DNA of 64,000 nucleotides from Strongyloides papillosus (Eukaryota; Nematoda; Chromadorea; Rhabditida; Strongyloididae). Both the position numbers and the translations under genes were made by a program. The DNA is taken from contig SRSI01000001.1 of assembly GCA_005656395.1 (NCBI GenBank), positions 682,001-746,000 of the forward strand, read 5' to 3'. How positions within the stretch are numbered: position 1 is the stretch's first letter; every line of letters starts with the position of its first letter. Positions 32,460 to 43,487 of this stretch are shown piece after piece. The notes beneath the pieces are model-generated. The model saw nothing but the letters and a program-made list of their open reading frames with translations. It had not been told where the DNA came from and did no database searches.

Positions 32460-35315
32460 ATGAACTCAAAGAAGATGGAGACGTTAGCTAAGACCCACAA
32501 TCTCCCGATGGGCATCAAATACTTGGCTTCCTTTATGAAGACAGCTGAAGGAAACCCAACTGTTGGACTGTTTGACGAATTTGTACGTTGGAACGATACC
32601 GCTATCAAGAACACCTTTCCTACCACTGAGGAAAGAATCCTTATGAATGAAGAAATCAAGAGAATGTTTCAAGATCTTTTGTCTAAGCCAATGGACAATG
32701 TCTTCCACATAGCATTCGTCACTGCTATGGAAAGATATCCCAAAGGTTCATACAAAGGCGTCCTTGATTTCACAAGAATGACAGCATTGCAGTCAATTCG
32801 CAATGTTGCTAATAGAGCGGCTATCAAAGCTGTACGTCAAGGCTTCAATGAGACTGTTGAGCAGTACTCTAAGAGATTCAGAGCTGCTTTGGATAATCAT
32901 TGGCCGGGACTAACCACCAAGTACACTGACATAGAGAACGAAGATCCATTGAACCCTTTTTCAGAAGGGGACATCTTTATACGTCAAGAACTGTATGCTT
33001 ATTACACCCAAGGACTAAGAGAAAACATTGCCATGCGTCTTACAACTATCCCTGCTAGAAAGCAATGCCTAAGAGCTGTAATTGACCAAGCCTTGCAAGC
33101 TGAAGGATTCGTTAACATCAGAAGACCAGCTGAACATCGTAATCCAAGAGTTCCTGTTGTAGCTGTCACAGCCTCTAAGCCAGAAGGACAACGTAAGGGA
33201 TTTTCCCAGAAGAAGAAACCTCCTATGGCGTGCTTCAACTGTGACAAACCAGGACATTGGGCGAACGAATGTGGAGCTAAGCCTGCACAATGCCACATAT
33301 GTGGTCGATCAAAACATCTCGCCAAGCATTGCAGAAATAGAACTGGCAATACTAAACAACAGTCAAATGGATTCAGAGGAAGATTTACTACCACCAAATA
33401 CTCTGGAGCTTTAGCCATTACTATCTGTTTATTCGCACTCATCCTACCTATTAACATGCAGCCAGCAGGAATTCCAGAAGATGATTGGGTCACTCCACCT
33501 ATGCTGGGAGACTACATGAAAGTAACTGACAAGGCTAATTGCAAGAAAACCGATTTCATTCCGATGATATGGAGAAACGATACATTATACACAGTCAGAG
33601 GTGATCCCATAGCAGTACCAGCCGCTACCGCTAATTACGACTCTTGCCCCTGTGATGAATGGGAGTATGGATTCGTTGTAGATGGTACTACCTGTTATTC
33701 ATTCTATGAAACTAAAGTCAAAGTTAAACAAGGAAAGTTACATTTTTGGCACCCGGAAGTATCCAAGTACCTCACTGGAGATGAAGCATCTGATGGACCA
33801 GGTGCTGAATACATCGGTTGGGCAGTATTGGCACAAGAAATTGGCAATAGATATAAAACCGCTAAGAATAATGAGAAACCAAAGGCAGTAAGCATTGAAA
33901 AAGAAATGGCAGCACTGTTGACTAATGAGATAAGGGATAATATAGAAGCAAATAAGATTATGTGGTCTATCGATGTAAGAATATTCGAGAAGTTGAATGA
34001 ATTGAAGAAATTAAAAGAAAAGACTGCTAGAGTAGCAGCAGAAGCAGAAAAAGCAAAAGCCGCACTTAAAGAAAAAGCAATACAAGAAGCAGCAGCCAAG
34101 AATTTAGAAGCTCTTGAGAATTCAGCTAAGGCAGAATCAGCAAAGAAGGCAGCTGCTAGAGAAGAATCACCAGGTACTCAAAGTCAACATACCAACAGTA
34201 ATAACAGACCAATAGATGGAGGGATTGCTAATACGTTATTAAGTTTCACACCCCAACTTACAAATCAAGTTCAACCCCCAAGCTTACTACAATCGGAGAG
34301 CCCTGAAACGACTGTTAAGGTTACTAGTCCGGTAACCAAGAAAAAGACAACAACTAAGAAACCTAAACCTTCAAAGGCTACTTCAACTACCACAACTACA
34401 ACAACAACAACAACTACAGCTGCCACAGTCAAATCTCCAGTAATACAACCTAGGATCCCATTCCCTGAGGACCCGTGGAAAGAACTGGAAAGAAGAGAAG
34501 ATGATGAGGAATCAGTGAGAAGTATCGATGATATCTTTGAAACACCACTTGAAGGACACGGTACTATTAGGAAGAAAGGACCTGATACAAGATTAACCTT
34601 TAAAACTCCTGTGGTAGAGAATGAACATTGGCCAGATCATGAAACACCAAAAAGATACAGATCCAAAAGTAAAGTAAGGCCAATAATCCAGATAGAAAGC
34701 GACGATGAAAATTCCGACAATGAAAGTGAGTTGTCAGTTGACACAACGAAATCGGAGAATACTGAGAAATCGGGCGATACTGTGAAATCTTATGTACAAC
34801 CCTTTCCCGAAGTAGAAATCAAGGCCGTGGATGGAGATAAGTTGATAGGAGATATTTCTACCTTGATTAAAATGACAGAAAATCATAATGATTTCAATGT
34901 TTCGCTATTCTCCAAGATTATCACTAGACTAACTGACAGTGCTAAAGGAATAGATGGAAGCACCGTTGTTTATTTGGTAGCTATGGTAGTATTGATATCT
35001 AAATTGCCATATGGAAAAGTTGGTAACGTAATAGGAAGATTAACTAAGACTATTAGGAGGAGAAATGGACGAATGGAAGCTTGGAATGGGATTGAAATGA
35101 ATGATTTTGGAGACGAACCACCACCACACTACTACCCGAGTGAAGTGCAAAGATTAAGAGAAATTATTAAGGAAAGAAACAAGAATTTGTTGAAATCAGT
35201 TCAAAAGGATGATGTATTGACAAAAGAGATTGAAACAGTTGCATTGAAGGCACAGATGGATAGAACTGATAATGAAATGAAAGAAGCTTTGAAGAATAGA
35301 TATGCGGCATTGTAG
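32460..35315 (+). CDS. gag: Element D Gag fused to a membrane-glycoprotein-like region
   Basis: 951 residues from ATG 32460; an upstream TTG at 32424 is less likely. Residues 1-230 contain a capsid-like region (EQYSKRFRAAL, YYTQGLRENI). Two CCHC zinc knuckles lie at about 258-271 and 278-291. Gag would normally end here. Instead the frame continues into a signal-like hydrophobic segment (about 315-332), a domain with several Cys (CKK, SCPCDEW, TTCYSF; about 360-420), an Ala/Lys/Glu coiled coil (510-560), a poly-Thr mucin-like run (641-655), an acidic region, a second hydrophobic helix (STVVYLVAMVVLIS, about 834-850), a basic RRR stretch and a short charged tail. That layout resembles a glycoprotein with signal, ectodomain, anchor and tail. 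No known env family was recognised. A matching hydrophobic C-terminal piece survives in element E at 40310-40473. Confidence 0.8.
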   Translation: MNSKKMETLAKTHNLPMGIKYLASFMKTAEGNPTVGLFDEFVRWNDTAIKNTFPTTEERILMNEEIKRMFQDLLSKPMDNVFHIAFVTAMERYPKGSYKGVLDFTRMTALQSIRNVANRAAIKAVRQGFNETVEQYSKRFRAALDNHWPGLTTKYTDIENEDPLNPFSEGDIFIRQELYAYYTQGLRENIAMRLTTIPARKQCLRAVIDQALQAEGFVNIRRPAEHRNPRVPVVAVTASKPEGQRKGFSQKKKPPMACFNCDKPGHWANECGAKPAQCHICGRSKHLAKHCRNRTGNTKQQSNGFRGRFTTTKYSGALAITICLFALILPINMQPAGIPEDDWVTPPMLGDYMKVTDKANCKKTDFIPMIWRNDTLYTVRGDPIAVPAATANYDSCPCDEWEYGFVVDGTTCYSFYETKVKVKQGKLHFWHPEVSKYLTGDEASDGPGAEYIGWAVLAQEIGNRYKTAKNNEKPKAVSIEKEMAALLTNEIRDNIEANKIMWSIDVRIFEKLNELKKLKEKTARVAAEAEKAKAALKEKAIQEAAAKNLEALENSAKAESAKKAAAREESPGTQSQHTNSNNRPIDGGIANTLLSFTPQLTNQVQPPSLLQSESPETTVKVTSPVTKKKTTTKKPKPSKATSTTTTTTTTTTTAATVKSPVIQPRIPFPEDPWKELERREDDEESVRSIDDIFETPLEGHGTIRKKGPDTRLTFKTPVVENEHWPDHETPKRYRSKSKVRPIIQIESDDENSDNESELSVDTTKSENTEKSGDTVKSYVQPFPEVEIKAVDGDKLIGDISTLIKMTENHNDFNVSLFSKIITRLTDSAKGIDGSTVVYLVAMVVLISKLPYGKVGNVIGRLTKTIRRRNGRMEAWNGIEMNDFGDEPPPHYYPSEVQRLREIIKERNKNLLKSVQKDDVLTKEIETVALKAQMDRTDNEMKEALKNRYAAL

Positions 35316-38300
35316 ATTAATGATATGATCTCTCCTGAAAGCAAAATGCCAGTAATAAGTATTAAGATTAGAGACAAAGAAAAATTGGCATATGTAGATG
35401 ATGGAAGTTCTGTTTCATTAATGAATAATACGTTATGGAAAGAATTAGGAGAACCCACTTTGTCGAATACTTACATTTCTCTGGAGAATACCCATGAAAC
35501 GATAGAACTTAAGGGAACATATAAGGAGAGTATACAAATAAAGGATATTGTCGTTACCGAGAATTTGTATATATCAGAAGAATTAATCTATCCAATCATA
35601 TTAGGACGTACTTTCTTAAGTCAATTCGGAAGGTATTGTCACGATTACAAGAATAACAGAATAATCCTAGGAAAGCATACTTTCATTGCCTTGTTTCATA
35701 ATGAAGGCGATCCAGTCTTCTTGAGAAATCAACAAGCTTTACTTATTCAGCCTGGAAGAAATCACCTTTTCCTAGTCTATGGAAAAGAGTCGCCTTGTGA
35801 TGGATTAGTAAAGATGAAGCTTAATAAGAAGGCCAATCTACCCATTGGACTATTAAGTCATAAGGGGGTAGGAAGACTGAGAAATGGAAAAACAGTTTTC
35901 GCCGTCACCAACTTAACACCAAATCCTGTTAAAATACCAAAGGACACACCAGTTTGTGTAGCCGTTAAAATTCTACCAGACGAGATCATTAAAGCTGAAG
36001 ATGAATACATCAGTGAAGAAGCAAATTGGGAGGCTGAATTGCCAGAACCAAGGAGATCAAAACCTCTCAGTAATCAAGAGCTGTTGAAGCTTGTTAATGG
36101 ACCCCAAGATGTCAAGGATCTGATTATCAAATGGAAGGAAGTTTTCTACGAGTATGAACATGATCCTGGACGCTATAATGGACACATTGAACATCGTATT
36201 CGACTAGTTGATGGAGCTAAACCTGTTAGGACTAGATTACGTAAATATAGACCTAGGGAAGAAGAAGCTATGATTAGGATTCTAAATGACTTGGAAAAGA
36301 ACAAGCAAATCACTAAAAGCCGATCTGCCTGGGCATTTCCAGTCATAATGGTACCCAAGAAAGATGGCTCCATGAGGAAAGTTGTGGATTACAGAGGATT
36401 GAATGTATTAATGGAACCAGAGACCAGTGTTTTACCTCTGATTGAAGACGTACTTGAAAAAGTAGCCGGTTGTGCTTATTATACTACCATTGATTTGGCA
36501 TCTGGGTTTTTCCAGATACCTCTAGACAAAGCCAGCCGTGCATTGACAGCATTCATAACTCCAAAAGAATTATATGAATACACCGTAGCCCCAATGGGAC
36601 TTACTAGTAGCCCTACTGCTTTTCAGAGGGTGATGGAGAAAACATTTGGTGGATTAAGAGGAAACGTATTGGTCTATCTGGATGACATAATTGTATATTC
36701 AAATGATTTAAATGAACATAAGAAGCTCATTGAAGACGTATTTAGACGACTACAAAAAGCGGGATTGAAAGCCAAACTCGCAAAATCAGTATTCATGAAT
36801 GAAGAAGTAAAGTTTCTAAGTTTTGTTGTAAATAAGGAGGGAATTGCTGTTGATGAAGACAAGGTGAAAGCAATTAAAACGATGCGGATACCATGGGATA
36901 GAAAATCTCTACGTGGTTTATTAGGAGCTACCGGATATCTTAGAAGATTCGTGCATAACTATGCAAAGAAAGCCGAGCCCCTGACAAGACTTCTTAGTGA
37001 AAAGGTTGAGTTTCAATGGGGAAAAGAGCAGGATGATGCCTTCGAACTATTGAAGAAAGAATTGACCAATGCACCCATAATGAAGAAACCTGACATGAAT
37101 AAGAAGTTTGTGATACATACGGATGCATCGGAATACGCCATTGGAGCAGTATTGCTACAAGAAGATGAAAATAACCAGCTAAGAGTCGTTAGTTATGCTT
37201 CAAGAACATTAAGAGATATCGAGAAGCGTTGGCAAATTACTGAAAAAGAAGCATTAGCAATTGTTTTCGCAGTTAGAAAGTTTCATTACTATATCTGGGG
37301 AAAGACAACTGATATTTATACTGACCAACGTGCTGTAGTAGCAATACAAAGAGCAAAAGAAAATCAAACCAAATTAAGAAGGTATCAGTTGGCGTTAATG
37401 TCGTATTCATTAAATATTTACTATAAAGAAGGCAAAGCAAACGTATTAGCAGATTTGCTATCTAGAAACACCACTTTAGCATTAAGAATTAAAAATGAAA
37501 GCGCTGATATTCTTTCTACTATCATTAAATTCAGAAACCCCTGTCAGATGGATAAATGGACTATGAATAATCGAGAAAGAACACAGTTATTTCAGAAATT
37601 AAAAAGTAAAGTTGAACAAGTACGGAATCTAGCTATAGTAGAAACATCGCGAGGTAAGAGGGTATTTGTACCTGAAGCTTTCAGAGAACAACTAATCAAA
37701 GATTGGCATGAACATCCTATGCTGGGTGGTCATTTTGGTAAGGAAAGAACCACTAAAAGTCTACAACAATACTTTTGGTGGCCTGAATTACAAAAAAGAA
37801 TTAATTTCAATTGTGAAATGTGCAACAAAACGAAGTTTCAACCTGGTACGACCTATCCAGGATGGCAAGGAAAATGGTCTCCACCTGAGAAACCATTTAG
37901 AAACATCAATATGGACCTAAGGGGTCCACTTCCAGAAACAGATAGATATCACAACTATTTAATGGTACTTCAAGACGATTTATCTAAATATGTATTAACT
38001 ATTCCATTACGTAAGGCAACGGGAGAAGAAATCGTAGAGAAATTAGTCACACAAGTATTTCCTATATTTGGTGTGCCCGAAGTTATACGCTGTGATAACG
38101 CACAGTATTTCAATTCAAATCTAATTCAACTAGCTATGGAAGAGTGGCAGGTTAAAATTCGATTCTCTACACCCTACAACCACAATTCAAATGGTGAAGT
38201 TGAACGCTTCAATAGAGTGATTAATGAAACTATCGCATGTTATGGAGCTTCACGTAATTGGGATGTTGTTTTACCACTCGTGGCCGGAGCTTATAATAAT

Positions 38301-38711
38301 CAAGATCATAGTACCACAAAAACGGCACCAGTCAAGATTATCTTTAATAAGTACCACAGTTTCCCTGAAAACTCTTTCCACCTACCCCATTACCTGGATT
38401 TTTTAGAACATCGACAGGAGTACGATGAAATCTTGGGGAGGGTGAGGAAATTGATAATGTCTAAATCCAAAACAATTAACAAAGACCATGGATTCAAAAT
38501 AGGAGATCAAGTATACAAGAAATTACTAGACAGAGTCGGAAACACAAGAAAACTGGAAACAAGATACAAAGGACCATACAAATTAATACATATTGACGAA
38601 GAAACAGGAAATTGTCAACTTCAGTCTTTTTCAAGATATGGAAGAGCCAACGAAAAGAAACTAGTAATGGCACACATTAAGCAATTGAAACTGGACAAAG
38701 GATCCAGATAA
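35316..38711 (+). CDS. pol: Element D Pol (protease, RT, RNase H, integrase)
   Basis: Pol is in the same frame as gag, separated only by TAG at 35313-35315, so readthrough or re-initiation at ATG 35325 would produce it. The protease has [10 protein letters not shown] where DTG or DSG is usual, and IILGRTFL downstream. RT has [11 protein letters not shown] and YLDD. RNase H has [22 protein letters not shown] and VLADLLSR. Integrase has an HHCC zinc region, Asp in NMDLRG, Asp in IRCDNAQ, Glu in GEVERFN and a C-terminal GPYKLI module. At 1128 residues from the ATG it has the usual length for a gypsy-type Pol and has no disablement other than the variant protease motif. Confidence 0.9.
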   Translation: MNDMISPESKMPVISIKIRDKEKLAYVDDGSSVSLMNNTLWKELGEPTLSNTYISLENTHETIELKGTYKESIQIKDIVVTENLYISEELIYPIILGRTFLSQFGRYCHDYKNNRIILGKHTFIALFHNEGDPVFLRNQQALLIQPGRNHLFLVYGKESPCDGLVKMKLNKKANLPIGLLSHKGVGRLRNGKTVFAVTNLTPNPVKIPKDTPVCVAVKILPDEIIKAEDEYISEEANWEAELPEPRRSKPLSNQELLKLVNGPQDVKDLIIKWKEVFYEYEHDPGRYNGHIEHRIRLVDGAKPVRTRLRKYRPREEEAMIRILNDLEKNKQITKSRSAWAFPVIMVPKKDGSMRKVVDYRGLNVLMEPETSVLPLIEDVLEKVAGCAYYTTIDLASGFFQIPLDKASRALTAFITPKELYEYTVAPMGLTSSPTAFQRVMEKTFGGLRGNVLVYLDDIIVYSNDLNEHKKLIEDVFRRLQKAGLKAKLAKSVFMNEEVKFLSFVVNKEGIAVDEDKVKAIKTMRIPWDRKSLRGLLGATGYLRRFVHNYAKKAEPLTRLLSEKVEFQWGKEQDDAFELLKKELTNAPIMKKPDMNKKFVIHTDASEYAIGAVLLQEDENNQLRVVSYASRTLRDIEKRWQITEKEALAIVFAVRKFHYYIWGKTTDIYTDQRAVVAIQRAKENQTKLRRYQLALMSYSLNIYYKEGKANVLADLLSRNTTLALRIKNESADILSTIIKFRNPCQMDKWTMNNRERTQLFQKLKSKVEQVRNLAIVETSRGKRVFVPEAFREQLIKDWHEHPMLGGHFGKERTTKSLQQYFWWPELQKRINFNCEMCNKTKFQPGTTYPGWQGKWSPPEKPFRNINMDLRGPLPETDRYHNYLMVLQDDLSKYVLTIPLRKATGEEIVEKLVTQVFPIFGVPEVIRCDNAQYFNSNLIQLAMEEWQVKIRFSTPYNHNSNGEVERFNRVINETIACYGASRNWDVVLPLVAGAYNNQDHSTTKTAPVKIIFNKYHSFPENSFHLPHYLDFLEHRQEYDEILGRVRKLIMSKSKTINKDHGFKIGDQVYKKLLDRVGNTRKLETRYKGPYKLIHIDEETGNCQLQSFSRYGRANEKKLVMAHIKQLKLDKGSR

Positions 38712-39101
38712 GTTTTATGTAAAAATAGTGATAACAGTATATTATTCAATTATATTAAGTCCCCTTTTTAAATCAATTACTCTTTTATGTAAATTACTTT
38801 CATATACCCAAATATTGTAATTAAGGTTTGATGTTAAACTCAACCATTTTTATATTAGCTATTCAAATCTCACCTATATAAAACCCCATTACTATTATTA
38901 GTATTCCTATTATGATAAAGGAAAGCCCGGAATAAATAACAATAACAAGCAATGATCAACTAAACTAGCAAACAATATTAATAATTGACTACGCATACAC
39001 CACAGAACAATTAATAAATGAAGCGGAACAACCAATATAAACAGCAATAGTTCGAGCAGAAGCCTTCATTATTAACTACTATTCTAAACCTTATTACTAA
39101 A
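38712..39101 (+). other. Element D spacer with TATA-like box
   Basis: A CCTATATAAAACCCC sequence near 38873 lies about 220 bp before the accessory ORF start and is the most promoter-like motif here. No ORF. Confidence 0.4.
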
Positions 39102-39800
39102 ATGGATCTCAAAAACTCCAAAATGAATGAAATGGAGCCTGAGAAGAGAGGAACCCGCGAGATCACCTCAAGCGACTTTGCAAGATTCCTAATGGGAGAC
39201 CCGGAGGTAAGCAAAAGAATAAAACTTCCAGGAAGAGAAACAGAAAGAAAACCACTCCCACCAATGCCAACACCAGAAGACAGTCTTCAGCGGATCCTAA
39301 GATCATTACCAAAAAGTGTTCAAGACCACTTGAAGGAAAGGAAGGAAAAGGAGGAGAAGGAAGCTGAAATGGAAAAAGAATTAAGAAAGGATAAGGATAA
39401 GTGGGAAAAATATAAAGAATCAAAGAGAGATTACTATGAAAGAAATTGGAAATTGCGAAGATTGGATGAGTCTAACGACGATTGGAAAGCGAGAGTCAAA
39501 AAGGAAGAGATAAGAAGGAAAGAACAAGCAAGAAGAAAAGAGAAAGAGGAATTAGACAGAAGTCATCCAAACCCAGATAAAAGAAGATGGAGGGACCACA
39601 GCTATGATGAAAAAAAAGAATACCAGAGAAAATATTGGTTAAGAAGACCGGAAGAAAGCTACACAGTCTACAAAGCAAGATATGAGCTGGAAAAAGCCTT
39701 ATACCAGAACAGAGTCTGGCAAAGAAAGAAACGTGAGGAAGAAAGAAGAGAACGTAGAAGAGAATTAAGAAAAAGACAAGAGAATGATGAATTTTCCTAA
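39102..39800 (+). CDS. Element D basic coiled-coil accessory protein
   Basis: 232 residues from ATG 39102, about 390 bp after pol, in the position where env or accessory genes lie. After a mixed 60-residue start with a Pro-rich patch, it is nearly all Lys, Arg, Glu and Asp, predicted as long helix, ending RKRQENDEFS. The ORF at 44049-44552 in element E shares the plan: LPKSVQDHLKERK versus LPQGAQNYLKDRK, a RRPEESY/PRPGENY Tyr-containing block, and an NDEF/NDNEFE terminus. No membrane segment or signal peptide. A nucleic-acid-binding or scaffold role is a guess from charge; no family was recognised. Confidence 0.7.
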   Translation: MDLKNSKMNEMEPEKRGTREITSSDFARFLMGDPEVSKRIKLPGRETERKPLPPMPTPEDSLQRILRSLPKSVQDHLKERKEKEEKEAEMEKELRKDKDKWEKYKESKRDYYERNWKLRRLDESNDDWKARVKKEEIRRKEQARRKEKEELDRSHPNPDKRRWRDHSYDEKKEYQRKYWLRRPEESYTVYKARYELEKALYQNRVWQRKKREEERRERRRELRKRQENDEFS

Positions 39801-40019
39801 AACCAGCTATGGGAAACAGATTTGGCTGAAAGTAACTCCTGATTTATCACAAATATTATTAACAGTATTTTAAAATTTTAATAATTAAAGCGACTCTAAT
39901 CGTTTTGTATTAATCTTTTACCATACTTGACAATAAGTAATAAATTAATCTAATTTAAAAAAAAAAAATCTTAAATTTCTTTTTTGAAATGCTGGGACAG
40001 CATTATTTGGGGGTGGAGG
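39801..40019 (+). promoter_or_regulatory. Element D 3' untranslated region and polypurine tract
   Basis: The run tttgggggtggagg (40006-40019) directly abuts the 3' LTR start and would prime plus-strand synthesis. Confidence 0.85.
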
Positions 40020-40280
40020 TGTTAACCCCGCCTCAGGCGAGGTTATGTAACAACTATAAAAGGAAGAAAAAGAGGTACCAGAGTAGTCCATATTCAAAAA
40101 TACTAGTAGGAGACTAGGACAGCGAAGACTACACCGCTGGGATATTAGTAAATAATGTTTTATTTTGTATTATTATTTTTGGTTAATAATTTGTTTTGCT
40201 AGTAATAAAAGTTTATAATTACTATCTTTCTCTATATTTGTAAACCCCTAACTCGTCTTTATGAAGGACCAGAGTTAACA
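40020..40280 (+). repeat. Element D 3' LTR
   Basis: Same 261 bp as 30828-31088 with one difference; followed by ACTT. Confidence 0.95.
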
Positions 40281-40826
40281 ACTTCTCAGGTTAGTTTACT
40301 AATTAATTATGGAAACTATCAGAATAGCAAGATAGAAGCTTTAAAGAAGAAGATAGAAGAAGCTATTTGCAATCTTAATGGAATGGATGCAATCAAAGTT
40401 TTTTTTACTATAATGGCAGTCTTTGTAAATATCCTAGAATTGTATCCTGCGCCAGCAGAATTTTACAAAAAGTAGAGAAACGTTGGCAGGTAGTAGAAAA
40501 AAAAGCATTAGCTCTTGCATATGCAGTGAAGCAGTTCAAATATTACATTGAAAGCAAAACTACAAATGTATTTATAGACCAACGAGCAGTTTTGGCTATC
40601 AAATCACGAAAAGAGAATCAATCTAAATTGAGGAGATACCAAATGGCATTAGCAGCATATAATCTAAACATTTATTATAAGGAAGGAAAAGCGAATGTAT
40701 TAGCCGACATGTTTTCACGTAATCCGGAACCCAAACAACCATTAGTATAGCCACACATAATATTAAGAAGATTTCAAAGGATACCACTTTCAAAGAGATG
40801 AAGACATCTCTTAATATGGCAGGGTG
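40281..40826 (+). pseudogene. Element E gag C-terminal remnant and RNase H remnant
   Basis: Right after element D comes the E Gag start (ATG 40311), which has a frameshift relative to G. It is followed by a remnant matching the hydrophobic C-terminus of D's Gag ORF: an SKI helix, then AIKVFFTIMAVFVNILEL. At about 40455 this joins RNase H sequence (EKRWQVVEKKAL, FIDQRAVLAI, NVLADMFSRN). Protease and RT are gone. The reading continues in a shifted frame up to the solo LTR. Confidence 0.7.
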
Positions 40827-40830
40827 GAGT

Positions 40831-41003
40831 TGTAACGCCCTCAGAAGGCGTTAACTAAAAGAAAGTATAAATACAAAGATGTATTTATTCAAAATGTCAT
40901 AATAAAAGGTAGAATAGATTGTAATAACGTTATATTAATAAAAAATTTATATTTTCGCTTAATACTATCACCCGAGGATAGCACTTCGTTAAAAAAGCTT
41001 ATA
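40831..41003 (+). mobile_element. Solo LTR (TGTAACGC family), copy 2
   Basis: The 173-bp unit TGTAACGC...GCTTATA is flanked by a perfect GAGT duplication (40827-40830, 41004-41007). It separates RNase H from integrase of element E; without the LTR and one GAGT the coding frame is continuous. Confidence 0.85.
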
Positions 41004-42170
41004 GAGTACCTCGAGACAAAATGAAGAATTTTTGCAAAATGAAATGAAAAATAAACACCGAAGATTGAGAAATCTCGTAATTGTAAAAATTAAGGGAATC
41101 AAACATTTTTATGTACCTGATAATAAAGGAAGTAAATTAATATCTTACATTCACGAACACCCAAAATTAGACGGAAATTTTGGAGTTCATAGAATTAAAG
41201 AACTAATACAGAAGTATTTCAGGTGGGAAAATATGGAAATTATATTGTGAAATATGTCAAAAGGTGAAGTTTCAACCAAATACCACAGTTGATTAGAAAG
41301 GCATATGGGATTTACCTAAAGGACCCTGGGAAAGACTAAATATGGATATTAGGGGACCCTTGCCAATCACTGGCAGAAAAAACGAATATTTACTTGTTGT
41401 TGCAGATGATTTTTCAAAATTCACAATAGTTATCCTTCTTAAGAAAATGAATACAGAAAATATTATCTATGAAATCAACAATCAAGTATTTGGTAGGTAT
41501 GGAACACCTAAAGTTATCCGATTAAATAATGCGCAATACTTCGTAAGCAATTTTTTCAATGAATTCATGAAAAGTTTGAATGTAGAAATCAGGACATCAA
41601 TCGCCTACAACCATTATAGTAATGGTTTAGTAGAACGATCAAACAGAACTATAAACGAAATTATAGCATGTTATAAAGCAGAAGAAAATTGGGACATAGT
41701 TGTTCCCACTGTAATTGGAGTCTATAATAATCAGGTTAACACTAGTACAGGACAAAAACCATTCGAAATATTACATGAAAAAAACAAAGAACAATGCCAT
41801 AGATGTTCTATCCATGATCAATCATTTAAATCAACCAGAGGAGCTTATCAATCACGAAGAAATCATCTCAAAAGTAAGAGAAAAGTTATCTAAACTTAGA
41901 GAAAATCAAGAAGTGAAAAAGAAACACATCTTTAAGATAGAAGATACCGTCCTAAAAGCGATTCTGGACAAAGTAGGGAATAAAAAGAAATTACATGAAA
42001 GGTATGATGGACCTTTATGCATAATGGAGATAAACGAAGAAACAGGAGACTGCAAACTAAGGAGAATCACAAAATCCGGAAGGATAGCCCACCGGAAAGT
42101 TAAAGGAGAAAGAATTTATATTTACGCACACATCAAACAATTGAAGAAGTACCGGAGTGTACCAGAATAA
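41004..42170 (+). pseudogene. Element E integrase remnant
   Basis: Three overlapping open stretches (41032-41250, 41342-41893, 41715-42170) cover an integrase: zinc region broken by a TGA near 41248, Asp in NMDIRG, Asn instead of the second catalytic Asp in RLNNAQYF, Glu in LVERSN, then a frameshift near 41720-41890 and a C-terminal module GPLCIMEINEETGDC. It is close to D and very close to G over the last 80 residues. The lost Asp and frameshifts make it nonfunctional. Confidence 0.85.
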
Positions 42171-42752
42171 GATACAACCAGATAAGTTTCACCGAAAATT
42201 CTTATATTTATCAATATTGTGCCAATGATGCACAAATCTCCATATAACCATTATTATGCATTTATCTTTATTTTTCCAAAACCATACATCATAAGGATTA
42301 CTTTTTGAATCCTTATATTCTACAAATTTATATTAATCATTTACTCAACTCACATTTATCTTAAAAATTACTTTATGTAACAAATCTTATATAATCATTT
42401 AAAAATATCTTTTTACACTCAATATATATAATTTAAATATGTTAATCAGAATATTATTACTCAAACCATTTTCCTTTTTGTCTACTTATATGTAAATCAA
42501 GAATGATAAACATAAATCATCTACAGAAAAGATGATAACTATTTCCTTTTATTATTTACCTTTTTATATTATAAATAAACATCCTCACAACACAATAATT
42601 GTGTTTTAAAATTGTAACCAACTGAGTGATAGTAGAAATCAAAAGTAGTCAGTTAGCCTTTATAAGTAATTAAAAAGCCTGTGCCAGAAATCCCAGAACA
42701 GTTAATATCAACAAAGTCTACCTACAAAATGAATAAATAAAGAGCCTCACAC
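42171..42752 (+). other. Element E spacer
   Basis: Noncoding; TATTATAAATAAAC near 42568 is a TATA-like candidate for the following ORF. Confidence 0.4.
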
Positions 42753-43487
42753 ATGTCTAGAAATCAGAACATTAATTATAATAACAAATTTGAAGATTAT
42801 TCATTTAATTCACTAAATTCTATGATGGAAAATCAAGAGAGAGATTATAACATGATAGGAGAATCTGCTGAAAGCCCTATCGTTATCGATGACAGCGATA
42901 TGGAAGAAAATGAAAGGGAGATTCTCCAAGATGAAAGAAGTCAACAAAATGAACATTTCTGTCCCAATCTTGAAGAAGAGATTGAAAATGATGAAGAAGA
43001 AATAGACTTTGAGGGGGAACATGAATCAGAAATATATGAAAACACTGATTCTGAAAGTGAAGGGGAGGTCGAAAACATGGACGACACCCTTGACTATACT
43101 AGTCCCATGACCTTTGAAAAATACAACCATCTTTGTCTATACCATAGAGGATATTATCCTCGAAGAGGGACTGGGACGAATAGGACCAATAGGGATGTCA
43201 CAGGAATGATGATAAAAATAAAAACCTGGTCTAGTGGAAAAGACCCATCAAGATATTTGAATATTATTAGAGATCATGCAGATCTCTAAGATCTAGAACT
43301 CCATCTCCAGCAAGATGCAAATCTGGCAACCAAAACATTAGTATAAAGAATACTGAGTATCAGAAGATGGAGAAAAATGAGAATAATAGCAGACAATAGC
43401 TGGAGACAACATGGAAACATGTATCCGGACTATGGAAACCTAGTAGTAATCTATAAAGGCAACGAAACTGAATGGGACGAAGTCTGA
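42753..43487 (+). pseudogene. Element E acidic accessory ORF with two in-frame TAA codons
   Basis: The first 178 codons are open, then TAA at 43287-43289 and 43344-43346 interrupt a frame that runs on to TGA at 43485-43487. The tail after the stops (DLELHL, IADNSWRQHG) matches the tail of the intact G protein, so the stops are lesions. Like G, it has an acidic N-terminus with PIVIDDSD, which resembles a SUMO-interaction motif, and then LCLYHRGYYPRR and DVTG. Confidence 0.7.

Larger units (their letters stand above)
30828..40280 (+). mobile_element. Element D: complete Ty3/gypsy-type LTR retrotransposon
   Basis: Both 261-bp LTRs begin TGTTAAC and end GTTAACA and differ at one base. ACTT flanks both ends (30824-30827, 40281-40284). 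Inside are a primer-binding site, 1.4-kb leader, uninterrupted gag-like ORF, pol, one accessory ORF and a polypurine tract. The near-identity of the LTRs indicates a recent insertion. It lies inside element E. Confidence 0.93.

Noticed and set aside
33002..33493. Minus-strand ORF of 163 residues within gag of D
   Set aside because: Antiparallel to strongly supported Gag and zinc-knuckle coding; no motif of its own.
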